Shown here: in pieces, positions 23,258 to 36,755 of the stretch
How positions within the stretch are numbered: position 1 is the first letter of the stretch
Layout: each line of letters begins with the position of its first letter
Assembly (NCBI RefSeq): GCF_000972845.2
Contig: NC_040017.1
Location: forward strand, 25,009,606-25,073,605
DNA length: 64,000 nt
Direction: 5' to 3'
Source: Larimichthys crocea
Taxonomy: Eukaryota; Chordata; Actinopteri; Sciaenidae
The notes under the pieces: generated by a model
Told to the model about the DNA's origin: nothing
Database searches by the model: none
What the model saw: the letters and a program-made list of their open reading frames with translations, nothing else
Made by a program: the position numbers and the translations under genes

Positions 23258-24560
23258 CAAACTATGAACCCACATGGACAAACATTCTTTTAGCAGTGAA
23301 CAGTCTTTAAACACTGACTACAACCACAAATGAAAACAGAATAGTGCAATTACCTTTTTTTTCTTCGTTTGTGACTAAAAATGTCGCTGACATTGAACAT
23401 GCAGAAAGTTGCTGATCACTGGCAAACCAGTGACCACACTCTGCAGTGAGAGCTCCTCTTTCACCTGCTCCATTACAAATTCACAGAGTTTTAAAAGCTT
23501 ATCTGCCACGTGCTCAACACTCCGACTATCAAGCACTTTTTATAACTTTCCCGTCCTGCTCATCAAATCCTTCCTGGTTGGTTTGTGCCTCTGTGTGAAC
23601 TAGCTGTGTGTTACACACTGTAGCCTCCTAGAGTGATTGAATATGTGATTTTTGGAGTGTCAGGATTTTAAAAGAAAGCCTGGGATTGTGTAGAGTGGAT
23701 ATAAATTTCAGCAGCTCCTGTGAGCTTGGTTGTTTGGGACATATCCGTACTCTGAAGCATTGTGCCGCTAAGGTTGAGGAAAATTGCTTTCTTAAAAGGA
23801 TGCGCCTGTATGATGCATTTTAGAGCTCTTTTCTTATCCCCCAAGGGGCACAATTGGGCCTTTGAGAGATAGCGGAAAGGTGAATTAAATAAAGGTGGTG
23901 TCACAGCACAGTGTTCATAATAGTTTGCCCAGGACAGCACAGGTCAGTGCTATCCTCGGGTTCTGTCAGGAAAAGCCGGCCAGAGGAGTAACATCACTGC
24001 ATTTAATCAAGTGTGTAATTGTACGGTTGTCTGTCTGACTGTTTGCGTGTGTTCGTGTGTGGGTGTGTGTCGTATATCTCCCAGCCTCCTGCCCAAGTGA
24101 GCAGCTTCAGGAAAACTTTTTTTTTTTTGACAACCATTTCAATTCCTGGTCAGCCATTTTGTGCAGGTGCCGTCCAGGCTCATTGAAATATTGCCTTTGA
24201 ACTTCAAAGTTCCCCCGCTGCACATCGTGCAAAGGCTTTGTCTGAAAACACAATTCTCCAATCCGGTGAAACCGCTTTGGTTGTGTGCGCTCCTCTGCAC
24301 GTGGTTGATTGTTGTCGTAATTAATGCGTCTGTTGCTTTGTTGTAATTCTGCAACTGTTCTTCCTTTTCTCAAGTCCAACATGGAACAAAAGAGGCGAGC
24401 AGCAGGATGTATTTCCAAAGGAAAGATCAAGCCTTAAATGCAAATCATGCAATTTTTGAAGTTAGCCAAAGTGATAATTTATTTGTGCTGTCCTGCTGTC
24501 TGGTTAACTGACATCCACAAATAATCAGGAAGCTGAACTATAGATAAATCTGCAAATTAT
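23258..24560. other. Unannotated AT-rich DNA
   Basis: No gene is recognised. A T-run lies at 24117-24128. The minus frame at 24107-24430 (107 codons) ends in lysines encoded by that run, has no known domain, and is not supported as a gene. Confidence 0.4.
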
Positions 24561-24640
24561 ATATCTATACATAAGATAAAATAAATGTTTATTCGTGCCA
24601 GGAGGGAAATTCAGGTGTCAAAACGACAACAAGAAGAAGA
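24561..24640 (-). mobile_element. Retroposon 3'-tail fragment
   Basis: The + strand reads ATAAGATAAAATAAATGTTTATT, then GGAGGGAAATTCAGGTGTC. In reverse this is GACACCTGAATTTCCCTCC followed by AATAAA and a TTATC-like tail, the known 3' end of a teleost LINE/SINE family related to the tail at 19.2 kb. Confidence 0.5.
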
Positions 24641-26685
24641 ACATAGAGAATTTTTTTACAATCAATCATCCCTTAAATATCTCTGCATGTTCTATAAGGT
24701 CACTGTAGGCCAATCAATAAACACATCAAAGCACCATGTACATTGTTATGTATCATTCAAACACAGGATTGTACAATACATTTTTATTCCCTCTATAAAA
24801 AATGCAGCATGATTGATTGGACCTTAATTCAAAGTGTTTAAATAAGAAGGCGTCTGGTTGGAGTGGACTGTGATACGTTCAGACACCTGTCAATCAAGCA
24901 AACACATCTCAAATCATATTTGTTCTTACACTCAAAATAACATTAGAGTAAGCAGCTGGTGAAATGTCTTTATAAAAAAAAAACAAAAAAAAAACATTAT
25001 CAACTTTCACGAGATGGAGGATTTTTCATTTCACGTCAAATACACTTTTCTTGGAGTCAGCATCTCGCAGCCATTAGAAAAAGTGCAGCTGCAATTGTCA
25101 CTTGGCTCAGACAGCCAAATCAAAAGTTGTTTTTTTTTCCATTCTTTTCTGAACTTTAAGGCTGACTCCACCACTGTAATTTACGAGTAACCCGACATGA
25201 TCGGACAGCTTAACGATTAGCTGTCATTACAACATTGATTGTCATCAATGATGCAGGAGCGCGCTCGCTGAACAAAGGGTGCCTTTTTCTGACCAGCAAC
25301 TGAATGCTGCAATAGGAAGGTAACACGCGAGCTTCAGTCCTGCTAATGGTGCTTTTGTGATGATCTTTCCACGGCTGCGGTGAGAGGAGGTGAAACGCTG
25401 TTCATTTACCAGGACATCTGCTCTCTTCCTGGCTCTCCTCCATGTTTTAGCGAGGCACAAGTGGTCGGACTGAGTTGCTCTTGTAGAGCTGCTACTTGAA
25501 TTACATTTCACGCCACCTGTGATTTGGATTAGGTCTGAGGAGTTGCTTCACTTGCTCTGCTCTTTTTATCTGCTGCTGGGCTTTTTGTCTAATCATAGTC
25601 TGATATTCATATTGCTACAATATCATTACCATTTATCATAATGTACCTCACAGACTTCCTCTAAGTACACACGAGTATACTTGCCAAGATAAGCAGCAGA
25701 TGTTTGCAAACTATTTCAGCTGATTTCAACATTCAGCTATTAATTGCAATATATCTCTGCACAATTTTTAAAGTTGTTTATTCTTAAAACATCTGTGTCT
25801 TTGTGTAAATTTGGCATTACATACGTCTGACAACATTTAGCAGCTAGATGTGTGTCAACACAAATTACAAATGTTTTGAAGGAAGACATTTTATGATGTA
25901 AACAATAACCATTATAGGTTACTTTCACCCATGGACAGTCTCCCTTAAAAAATCTCCATCAAATTATATACATTAAGATATATATATGTTTATTTACCTA
26001 CCTGGTATTATAAAGCCTGGTATGAATTGCCGTACTTTAAAGATCATGATGCTGAAGCTCACAGTTTGAACATTTACTGACAAAGACTGTAACATACTGT
26101 CAAAAGCTCCAGTAAAAACTTACAAAGTTAAAATGAATTCAATTTGTTTTTGTTATCGGATCTCCATGAGGACTGAGCAAACTCATCTGCCGAGGAAGGA
26201 GGAACCATCTGTGGTTAAAATCTCCAAAAAACAAGCTGGTCAATGTACCTGCATATAACATTCAGGCTACTAATATCATTGCTATTATCACAGATTCTAT
26301 GGAAGGAGACAGATGGTGAGAGAGAGAGACGACAGAGTCTGCTGCTATAGTAACAGTAATGGGCCAAAGACCTTTCCTTTGTGGATAAATACTGGCCAAT
26401 ACTTAAATAGAAAAAGAAGTTGGTTTACAATACGAGCCCAATAAATCAGCAGAATGTTTGAGAATAGAGCCAGAGCCATGGGGACGCATCCCACTCACAG
26501 CTCCAGGCTGTTTCTCGCACAATGGACTCTTGATATTCTATGTGTGAGAATGATATGCCTTCATTAGGATATCAAAACAGCCGCATGAATCACACTGGAA
26601 ACTCTGAAATTTTGTTTTTAGGATTGTTGATAAAAAGGAACTCCAACATTTCAGTAAGGATTCTGTTAATTTAGCCCCCAACGAT
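24641..26685. other. Unannotated AT-rich DNA
   Basis: A-runs near 24976-25000 and a short TA-rich tract near 25970-25990 are present. No gene or repeat family is recognised. Confidence 0.4.
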
Positions 26686-26905
26686 ATGATTGTTTCAAAG
26701 ATTACAGACGCAGGCACGCCTGGTAGATATCATTGACCGTTATATTGAGAGGTCCTCCCCAAGGACAAATCACCTCCTCCCTATACAGCAGCAAATGGAA
26801 AGTGCTTTAAACTGTTTTCACTTCAACACGGTGGAAGTGCCCTCGCGGGACCCAGAGCTGGAGGGCTGGAGACAGAAGGACTGCATGATTAGGCTCGGCA
26901 TCTGA
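26686..26905 (+). pseudogene. Possible PIF/Harbinger transposase N-terminal fragment
   Basis: One + frame contains LVDIIDRYIERS, then TNHLLPIQQQMESALNCFHF. Harbinger-type transposases have a comparable pattern near their N-terminus: a helix, then R-x-ALSPxxQ, then an ALRFFA-like block. The catalytic DDE region is not seen downstream, and the frame stops after 71 codons. The resemblance is weak and could be chance. Confidence 0.22.
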
Positions 26906-27800
26906 TAGAAGGTCAGGATCTGTGGTAGGCCAGAGACGAACACAGATGCTATCAGGTTCCGTCTGGAGTGCAGCGATAGTCCACCATGACTGTGATCTAC
27001 AGAGTGACAATACTGTCACTCCTCCCTCCACCAGCCGTCCCACCGGAAGATATCCAGCAGCTAATCGATGATGATGTAAACCACGTTTCAAGCCTCCCTG
27101 CTCAGATTTACAGTCCTCATGTTGTAAATCTAACTGTGACAATGCTCTCAGAGCTTTAACGTACCTTGTAAAAAATGTGTTGCAGTCTTGCCATCGTTGT
27201 TTACAATTATTGGGGGTGAAATTGAGCCTGGCTCCCGGCTTTTTGCTTTGTTGACTGTGGTATGGCATAAGTCATGAGTGGATTTGTTTGCAAAACAATT
27301 CTTTCTCCTTCACTGAGGCATCGACTTGAACCCCTCCTACACCTGCGTAGACATTCACCTCACTTCTGGGGCCGATATTGGACTTCAAGCTGGAAAACCT
27401 TGGTAGTTATTCTGCAAAACTTGACTAACTCTCCTAAATGATTCAAAAGCAGGTTCTGAATGGGTTTGAGGTGATAAAACAGGCTATTGAGATGCATAAT
27501 TGTCATTATATTTGAGATTTCTAATTAAGGTTTGGAAGTTTAGTTGATTGGTCTAATATATATCTGATGGCCAACTCAGTTCAGCATTGTTCTAAATATA
27601 TCGTTAGGTGATACATTATTTAAAGAGGTACCTGACAATATAGGAACATCGTCATATGATGGAAATTTGGTGGTAGTGGTGTCAGGAATCCGAAAGTGCA
27701 GTCAGAGGGAATGCTGCCAACCACTCCACCATATTTCCACATTAGCATGTCTATGAACCCTTTGTGTGGTTGTATTTCAGGTACAACTTGAGTGAAAGAG
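26906..27800. other. Unannotated DNA with overlapping frames
   Basis: A 153-codon minus frame (27268-26807) and a short + frame starting at 26987 overlap here. Neither resembles a family I know and neither has supporting splice or promoter signals. Confidence 0.3.
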
Positions 27801-27840
27801 GAATTTCCCTTTGAGGAATCAATAAAATATCTATTCTAAA
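27801..27840 (+). mobile_element. Retroposon 3'-tail fragment
   Basis: Reads TTTCCCTTTGAGGAATCAATAAAATATCTATTC, the sense-orientation tail of the same 3'-end type seen in reverse at 19.2 kb. The upstream body is not recognisable. Confidence 0.45.
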
Positions 27841-30800
27841 CTGAGCTGGTGGTATGAGAACAGCAGAGGAGGGTTTTTTTCTGTAGCACAGAGAGATGAC
27901 AATGAGTCACAAATAAAAGATACAAAAGCTCACAGGGCCATAACGCTTGTTACCTCGGAACGTCCTTCGAAGACTGGATTGTTGAGCCAGGGTTTCATGC
28001 AGCAAAGGTTGAAAGCTTATGAGGGAAGAGGGAAGTGGAGTCAACGTACACGACACACAGAGGGAAAAAACTCTGAAGACGCAAACAGCCTCCACTTTAC
28101 ATTTACTGTACTCTTCCTGTAACATCTCTGGCTATAATAAAACATGAATGGTTTGATGGCTTATATGTTTGATTGGATTATATGTAGAGATATATGTTGA
28201 TATATTATTAAATTGTTCTATTTTATTTGATTTCTTGCATGGTGAATCCTGATATGGATGAAATATAATTACATATTTACATATACCGCCCACGCCTAAT
28301 CCAAATCCAAATGCAAAGGACAAATGTTTAAACATAAACTGTGGAAGTACATTAGTACATTTTTCTCTGTTCTGCACTCATTTTATATAGTACCTTACAT
28401 AACACTGGTTTTCTATTAGTGTCTAAAAATAATGGCAAATGTGCGTCTCTAAATATTAACGAGAAGATGGCACATGATTGCACTTTAATTTGTTAATTGT
28501 GGTCAAACTTCTGTTCAGCTCTGGCGAACAAGGCGACAAAATCTTAACTACCAGAGCAACCGTGGCTCTTTGTCATGTTCAATTCAACAACCTCATGGGG
28601 GGGACCTTGCTTAAAGGGAAACATCTGTGTTTTAAAGCCTTCTCACTAATTGCTATCATTTGTTCAACACTCAAGATACTCTAAAATAAAGTGAGCCGCT
28701 TCCCCCGTTGGAAGAAAACTGGACAGCATGTGCTGTGAGACATTGAGTCTGATTCACATTCACTGCTCACAGTTTCCTGTCGAGCTTGTATATCAATTAA
28801 ATATGTCTTTGACAGGCTTCCCACGAATTTTGTTACACTCCTCATCTGTCCTTGTGTATAATGATGTGTGATATGTGCATGAATAGCAAAAGAGGAGCAG
28901 CCCCAATTGTCTGCTGTGTTTGCATTTCTGTATTCACCACATGGAATTCTTCCATTTGAGAACTGAATTGTGTGTCAACATACCCCGGCTTCCCATCTTC
29001 CCTCAGGCACTTTTCTCAATGCAAAGCTGGCTTTAGCCCCTGCTGACCCGTGTACTTCTGCAGGAAGATGCTGTTAGCCTTGGGAGAAACAAACATAAAA
29101 AAACAGTCCCTCTTTCTAACACTGTCTTTAATAGTAATGTGGGCCCTGTGGGTGTGCCACGTTCCCTCTGAGCTCCAACACAATATCTCAGAAAACCAGC
29201 AGCGGTGGATTCACTGAATCGACAGAGAAGAATAGAGGCTGAAATCCCTCTTAGTCCTGTTAATCCAAAACATTAAAAAAAAAAAATCGAAAAATGAAAA
29301 CCAATTCTCTGAAAAATATACATAGTGTGTATTGGGAGGCATCATCTAATTTGTGTCAAGATGAAATAGTATTTGTTCTCTTTACTCATTATTCTCTCTG
29401 CCTCGGTGCCTGCTAGCAACAGCAGGTATAACAAAGACAAATGACTAAACATTAGACATGTGAGGTGCCACTGTGCAGTTCATAAAATCATTCAACTCAC
29501 TTGTCGGGGCCCCTATGGCTTCATTAAAATCTGTTTAGTGTGTGTGTCCAGAGCATCCATATTTTTTTATGCAGCCAAAGTATGAGAGTGCAGAGTTATC
29601 GTCCGTCTCATCAGAAAGGACAGCGACTTGCTTGACTTTGGTAAAGGACACATGAAAGCTTGCCAGCACCACATGGGACATCTGGATTTTCACACTTCTC
29701 GACATCCATGTGTAATCGACAGCGACAGGCACTGAGTGACGGCATCAACTCCGAGTCTGAAATACTCAGGTGGACGATGATTCCTCAATCATTGCTGTGG
29801 CTGGAACAGATCAGCGTCCTCGCCGCGTGGCAATAATACTTTAGTCACACGAGTTGGAGCGAAGTCCGCTCAACGAGGATTGTGTCTGTTTAAAACCTGT
29901 GTTTACTTTGTTTGTTTTTCAGGAGATGGCAGGTTATTTAAAAGATGAGTGACAGCTGCATTGTGATGATAAGGTTGTTATGAAGAAATCCATCTTTCTT
30001 CATATATCAGATGTGAAGGAGGGCAAAACGAGTTAGTGATCAAAGTTAGGAGACATAAATGAAATCTGAAAGAAAACTTCAATATTGCACTCCTGATACT
30101 GCTATAAATACACTCAGCAGTATACTGCTGTAAATATTCAGTGATTCTGTAGGAAAGAGAAACAGAGTAGACACACTAACATTAATAATAACCTAATACA
30201 ATTACATGGAGCCTGTTGACAAAATAAATCTAATTAAAGTCAACATTTCATTTTTTGAGTGTACGTTAATTGCACTAGTCATTTGTTAGACTTTGAGATA
30301 TATTGCTTCCATAAAATGTTGTTTTCAGACTAAAAATACACATTTAAATTAACTTTCACTATTTGTGTCACTACATTTCACCAACAGTTAGCTCGACATT
30401 CACAAGACTCGTCCGTCAAAGAATAGTTTGCTCAGTATAAGTAATCAACTGGGGAAGTTTAATGGTAATATCTAGTAGTCACTGTTTTTCTCACCTGTCT
30501 TGCAGAATGTATGAATTTTTATAATACGTATCTATAAAGGTCATTTTTTCTCTCATACTCTGAGGCCAGAAATCTCCTCTTCAGTGAGATATACCAAACT
30601 TTTATTCCTATCTATATTCTGAAGGTTTTTACTGAGAGCTTTGTTCATATATCATTCATAGCCTTATTTTTTTTTTTTTTACATTTTATCCTAAAAACAT
30701 GGGAAAAAATGATTTTTCTAGGGCTGTTGACAGTACAATATCTTCTGATTTATGAAGTGATAAAAAGAGATATCTAAAATTCCCCCAGTCAAAAATGCCA

Positions 30801-30984
30801 ACAAATGAAGCAAGAATTTTGAACCATTGTTCAGACTCAAACATAAAAAATAGTAAGTCATCAAATGTGGAACTTTCATGGTGATACTGGTTAATGTTTT
30901 TACCTTTAATACCTCAGGTTAAAGTGATAATATTTTTAGTACAAACTCTCACAAGTTTCACAACATTTCAAGTTTCTAAAGAGT
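27841..30984. other. Unannotated AT-rich DNA
   Basis: Contains an A-run near 29276-29286 and a T-run near 30667-30680. I see no gene or repeat family I can support. Confidence 0.4.
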
Positions 30985-31345
30985 AAATATCAAATCAAAT
31001 TTTATTCGTATAGCCCAAAGTCACAAAGTACATTTGCCTCGGAGGGCTTTACAATATGTACAGGGAGTGACACCCTTTGTCCTTAGACCCTCGGTTCGAG
31101 TGAGGAACAACTTGCCCACAAAAAACCTTTAACAGGGAAAAAGGTGGAAGAAACCTCAGGAAGATCCACAGAGGAGGGATCCCTCTCCCAGGACGGACAG
31201 ACATACAATGGATGTCACGTGGACAGGACAAATTAACACAAACATATTGTACAATTACAATGAATGATAAAATGATGACAGTAGCAGTGAAACCTGTGAT
31301 AGAGATAGAGAGACAGATGCACAGCAGCAGCAAATTATAAACAGA
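30985..31345 (-). repeat. Teleost interspersed repeat with LINE-like tail
   Basis: The + strand starts with imperfect CAAAT repeats and TTTTATTCGTATAGCCCAAAG. It continues through GGGCTTTACAATATGTACAG, CCTTTGTCCTTAGACCCTC, AACAGGGAAAAAGGTGGAAG and GAGGGATCCCTCTCCCAGG. I recognise this order from a repeat very common in percomorph genomes. In reverse it ends TATACGAATAAAATTTG plus ATTTG units, which is the style of LINE 3' tails, so I place it on the minus strand. It has no coding capacity. The family name is not certain. Confidence 0.7.
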
Positions 31346-31544
31346 TAAATAGATTATAAAGTATATAAAGTTTTACCAGCATTTATTTTGTCTCCAGAGC
31401 TCCAGGTAAAGGTTGCTAAGGTCTAACGACTCAAACATTATAGTTGATATGATTAGCTGTCACTAATGCTGCTTCTGCTTCTTTGTTTGAATTTCCCAGT
31501 TGTGACATTGCACAGAGATAAGTGGACTGCCATCTGGTATCCTA

Positions 31545-31643
31545 CACCCTTGGAAGGGGAGGGTGAGGTGAGGAGTATTCACTTGGTTGGAATCTGCAAC
31601 TTCACTGCTAAATGTTACTAAATCCTATAGACTGGACTATTAA
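31545..31643 (-). mobile_element. MITE end fragment, same family as 9.26 kb
   Basis: The segment reads GGAAGGGGAGGGTGAGGTG, then TTGGTTGGAATCTGCAAC, then AAATCCTATAGACTGGACT, then TTAA. In reverse this matches the left end of the complete MITE (AGGTCC..TAGGATTTAGTGGC...GCAGATTGCAACCAA). Only this end is present. The TTAA at the edge agrees with the flanks of the complete copy. Confidence 0.65.
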
Positions 31644-34537
31644 AAATCATTCTTAGCAAGCCAAAACAAAATTGTGATCTAACCTTAGAGGTAGCAGCTG
31701 AACTTTAACTGAACCTGATACCCCCCCAAAAAACCACACTTCCACCATTGATCAAAATCATTACCATGCATGTAAATGGCAAGGTTGGATAAGCAGCAGT
31801 CTTTATTTGTATGTGGTACATCCTCCAAGAATTTTAAGACAGATTGAGCTCACCGTGGCAATCTTCAGAAAACCATAAGGGTGTTAAAAAAATACAGTAT
31901 GTTAACAAATCTCCCCACAGGATGGTCTGTTGAAGTTTCACTCACCTACCAAGCTGTAGTTCGCCTGACAACCTGGAAATGTTAATGCTTCTTCGTAATA
32001 AATGAAAGGCAGACCGGGTGAGAGAATAAACAGGTCCACACAGAAGTGCAAGAGACGCATCATTTCAGAGGCATTAAGCGAGACGGGATTCAATTTCGTC
32101 CTGCCTGCCGGAGCGTGTCCCTCTCGTCTGTCACTTCCGCTATTTACCAGCACTTTCTGAGCCAAAGGATGCCATCGTCACATTTCCCATCACGGCTCTC
32201 TCCTGTTCCTGTCACATACTGGACATGGTGACATGGTTAAATCAGCATACCTGACACTAATCATTGTCCTTTTGATGGAAGGCTACTGTCCAGCAATCCA
32301 CACACTGCTGCCAGCTTCTGCCCATTGCAGGAGAGGAACGTAACACTAGGTTTGGATGACCACATTATGCAAGGCCAAGGGCAAAAAATATGGATGAAAC
32401 TGCTTTGGCAATTTAAGGAGGCCAAAGTCCATGTTCAAATAGCGAGAGTGAATGTGATTGGCAGCTCAAAAACCCTGTTATTTTCAGACAAGGACATGCT
32501 GGAATCTGGAGAGTTGCCCAATGACTTTGTGCTGTTGAGGGCTCGAAATACAGTTTAGTGAAAATGCTTAGATTAGATAATGTTAGAAAGTTTGGATTTG
32601 CCCATGAACTCATCCTTGGAATGAAAACAATCCCACCATTACACTGAATAAAAAAAAGATTGCTGGAGTACTGAATACTGATTCTATATTGCAGCATACC
32701 ACGGCTGACATTTGAACCAATTCCCCCGAAAATGAAAAAAACCTAAAAAGAAAGCTGCTGTACAAAATTTCTCTGAAACGAATCAGAGTCTTATATGAGT
32801 CCAACTCTGTGTTATTGATTTTTCACACAGCCTGTCGGGAGTTATTATTGTGAAATTACTAAATGAGAAGTATAAGAGGATACTGAAACCTTTTTGTTTT
32901 TATCTGGAGGCCTCGATGTTGGAAACTGTGGTGAAGAGAGTGAACAGAAAGATTCAACCGGAGGGATTTCCCATTTCTGCTCCTAGGTGACACCTTTACT
33001 ATTTCAACAGTTGAGTTAAGAAGCTCCAGAGCTGACTTGCATTTTGTCAAATTAGTTCACTCTTTTTCTGTTTTAGCTGAATCACTGTACACAGAGTAAC
33101 GCAGGATAACAACACGATGGGCTAAACTTTTACAAACTGAGTCTGAAAATGACCTAACTACAAAAATTCTCATTTATGCTATAGGATTTTGTGATGATTA
33201 CAATAACTGGAATGCACACTTTTGATGTAACAGATGAACAAAGGCATTAAAATGTGAGTTGAACAGGCAAAGTAGATGTAAAAAACCAGATCAGCCCCAG
33301 AAACTGGACGAATCAGCTGACATTATCCACCCAAGAAAGCATTTTGCTACATTAGATAACTAGCAACATTCTTTGACTTTTCCAAAAGTAAAATGTCTCA
33401 GAATCTTCCATACAAGACTTTTATAAAGACATAGAAAAACAGCATTCCACGATGGGAATTTACTTCTTTTATTTTTTTTACTTTGCGGTGTGTCTGCTGC
33501 CTATATCAGTCGAGCGAACGCTGCTTCCCGTTTCACTGCATTCAGAAAACATCACACAAAACTACAAGCAGGAATCTGATATGAGATCAGCTCAGCTTTA
33601 AGGTGCCACCGGTGTAGAAGCTGCTGTTTGCTCCTGGGATCTGCTCATGCTGCTGCAACGCTCTGCTTATGGCACCAGAAGACCTCCGTAAGATTTACAA
33701 CATGTGTTACTGCTGCCTCGTCCTGCCTGCATTGTTGTTCTTCAGCGTTTGACCTTTGGAGCAAGGTGCGACATAAACTGCACAAAGCAATGCACGAGTG
33801 ACATTAAGTCAAAGGTGTGATGAATCTTTGACCCCAGTTTAATGAAGGCAGAAGAAGAGTGCAGACATAAAATTGCTGTTTACCAATTTAACAGACAAGA
33901 TGTGTAGGAGTGTGTAAAGAGCAGGACAGGCTGTTCTCTGATGCACTAACTATCTATTAGGTGGAAAAAGTGAATGTGCATAATGCATGTTGCTATTGTA
34001 AGTATCAGGCTCATTTTGCTTCCTGAACAAGCTGAGAAATGCAGCAAAAATGTGCTGCTACTTTTCCACTGGTGAGGTTTGTCAGTCAGTTCTGCTGGAT
34101 AAAAGGCTTTAAGTTTAGCTCTTAAAGTAAGTTAGCCTTTTTCAGTCAGTAACGTTATGAGAGTTTTGAAAAAATATGTCTTTCCTATTTGACAGTAAAC
34201 AAAAAACAACAATAACAAAAATGAAATCTGAATGGCATTCATGATGATTAGGATGTGAAATTGCTTTCTTTCAACCGTCGCATCAAACTGGACACTCCGT
34301 GTCGGGAAAGTAATTAAATACCCTCAAAATTCAACGTCAGAGATAATTACAGTTATCAAACGTTCACTTTTTCCTAATCTTGTTTTACAGCTCAATTCCT
34401 GCACAGCTAATTAAATGGCTGCAAGAAAGATCTGAATTATTTTTGGCCAATCGACATGTCAAGATTAAAACCACCCACCTTCAGATTTCCTCCAGATGAA
34501 CATGCAACTAAAATCATTCCTATAGTTCCTCTTTAAT
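31644..34537. other. Unannotated AT-rich DNA
   Basis: No gene is recognised. Two pairs of overlapping 60-95 codon frames near 32.0-32.8 kb lie on both strands and look like chance. There is no repeat family I can name. Confidence 0.4.
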
Positions 34538-35240
34538 TTAGTTCAATTCAGTTTTATTTATATAATGCCAAATCAGAACAAATGTTACTTCATGACATAT
34601 AGAGCAGGGCCTAGACCGTACTCAATCAACATTTGGAGACTAACCACAAGGCACCCTGTATTTTGAGAGTGCAGTGTTGTTAGTTATGTACTATTCTCTT
34701 TAAGGTATGATGGTGCCTGATCATGAAGAGCTTTTTGGCAAAGGGTTTTTGATTTTACATGTAGCCAATGCAAGAAAGCCAAAATGGGAGAAATATGATC
34801 TCTGATCCTGGTTCCTGTCAGTATACATGTGCAGTATTCTGATTCAACTGCAAAATGTTACTAGTACTACCAACTACAAAGGTACTTATTGGAGCAGCCT
34901 GGTAAAAAGGAGTTGCAATAATCCAATCTAGAAGTAACAAATGTGTGGAGTAGTTTTTCTAGACCTGCTTGAGAGAGGATGCGTTTCATCTTTTCATTGT
35001 TACATAGGTGAAAATAGGAAGTCCTTGAAATTTTGTTTATGTGGATGTAAAAGCACATTCTGATCAAAGATAGCTCCATGATTCTTTACAGTGGAGCTGG
35101 AGGCCGGAGCGATCCCATCTAAAGCAACTGTATCTTTTGAAAGATTGTTTCGGAGGTGTTCCTGCATAAAAAAATAAAATTCATCTGCATAAAAAATTAA
35201 AGTTAATGGAGTGATTCCTAATAATGTTGCCTAAAGGAAG
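34538..35240 (-). mobile_element. Decayed L2-type LINE with internal deletion and 3' tail
   Basis: Read on the minus strand this is the 3' half of an L2-type LINE. The first block is YMLPLGNIIRN, then the catalytic box as YADE instead of YADD (35191-35180). About 50 codons are then missing before EHLRNNLSKDTVALDGIAP and TVKNHGAIFDQN. A frameshift near 35050 leads to HINKISRTSYFHL, AFVTSRLDYCN-like LLHTFVTSRLDYCNSFLPGC, and, after further breaks, TRIRDHISPILAFLHWL and QAPSYLKE. The element ends in a noncoding tail (34620-34538) reading GATTTGGCATTATATAAATAAAA and then TTGAA-type units. The tail is typical of L2 elements. Frameshifts and the altered catalytic aspartate show that it is inactive. 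Confidence 0.85.
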
Positions 35241-36755
35241 CATATATAACCTGAATGAATTATAAAGAAGTCAAAAGCTGCTGAAAGATATGCCAGGTAC
35301 CTGAATAGGTGTATCATATCTACAGGATGGGTCACTGTGTACTTTAGGTCCACACGTTACACAGTTAATGATGCAAGGTCTGATTCAAACTTTTCTGAGC
35401 CCAAAGGAGGATTAGATAACATCCTCCAAAAATGTGCACAGCAACAAAGAACCACACTCAGTTTTGTTATTCTATCCCCGACGGTCCCTACCTAATTAAG
35501 ATCCTCTTTTTTCTACTCAATGTGTTCCTGCTGATCAATTTAGAAAACTGCTTTTGTGTGGATTCATTATAACCGTTGGGCTATAGCACCACCAAATCCC
35601 ACACTTATATTATAATGCTTGCAAACATGTGTATTAGATTGCAACATCTTTTAAAAAGCTAAAAAGTCTTCTTAAAAAGTCTTAAAAAATGTGCCCACAC
35701 CACCTAAATGTATATGTTTTAACCTGTTATGATTTGTTTTTATTTAAGAAGGAAACAGAGACAGAAAGTGGATTCATTCAGCAAACAGGCTGGAACTGAA
35801 CCCAGGCTGCTGAGGCAAGCGTTACTCTTTTCCATCTGGGGAACACGCTCGTACCAGGTAAGCTACCAAAATCCCACAATTGTAATCTTGGGAGTTGAGA
35901 TTTACAGGGTAAACCGGACATACTAACAAATGTACACATGCACTCAAAACATTTCTAGACAGCTACCACACGGGTGGGCATTTCATTGTTTATGCCTTGG
36001 GCTACATCGTGTAGCATAGTTTAGGTAGTACCATCCACCAACTGACATATATGTCGGTCTAACTACATTGCATTAATGTTTAATATTCCTGGGTTTACAC
36101 TGTGGTGAGTTTAATAGCATGTGTCACTAATAACGCAGCAGCATTATACATTGAAATAATGCCTGTGGTCTTTTTGAGAGAGAGAGAGAGAGAGAGAGAG
36201 GCAAGTGCAAGTAGCACAGTGAAGGTCAACAGTTTGACCTGCAGGAGCATTGGCTTAGTGAAAGTAGAAAATGCGCTGGTGTCTGGAGAGCTGACAGAGG
36301 CAGCAAATGGGGAGCATGAAATGGAAGTGCTCCTCGTTTGAACTAATTTCCAGAGAGAACAACTGTTCTCAAAGTGCCAGGGCTTTCGGCTGACAGCTGA
36401 TATCACCTGTGAAAAGTTTGCACTGAACCCTCAGCAGCTCTGGCAGCACCTATTTTACAGATGCCACTGCAGTGTATTGTTCCCTGCATTTTTTATGTAT
36501 GCTTGTTTTTCTCAGTTTTATTCAACGTTTCTTTCAATTTCAGATTCTGTCAACATCACCCAGAAGACCTCTGCTAACCCCGATGCTACAGGTTCAGACT
36601 GCTTAAGCCCATTATGCCACTGTGATATACTGTATTCAAAGCTGATTATAATAATTCAGGAGCACAGAGCTTCCTCTTGTCTATCTCTAGCTCTTGTTTT
36701 TTTTGTGGTTTTGAGATTCAGTTAGGAGATTTATGTTGAAAGTGTCTTTCCTCAT
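35241..36755. other. Unannotated AT-rich DNA with a GA repeat
   Basis: The GA microsatellite is listed separately. Frames near 36.1-36.4 kb cross it and are not supported as genes. No other feature is recognised. Confidence 0.4.
36176..36201. repeat. (GA)n microsatellite
   Basis: An uninterrupted GA run of about 26 bases. Confidence 0.96.

Noticed and set aside
24107..24430. Possible processed pseudogene on the minus strand ending in an A-run
   Set aside because: There is no AATAAA before the A-run and the 107-codon frame resembles nothing known.
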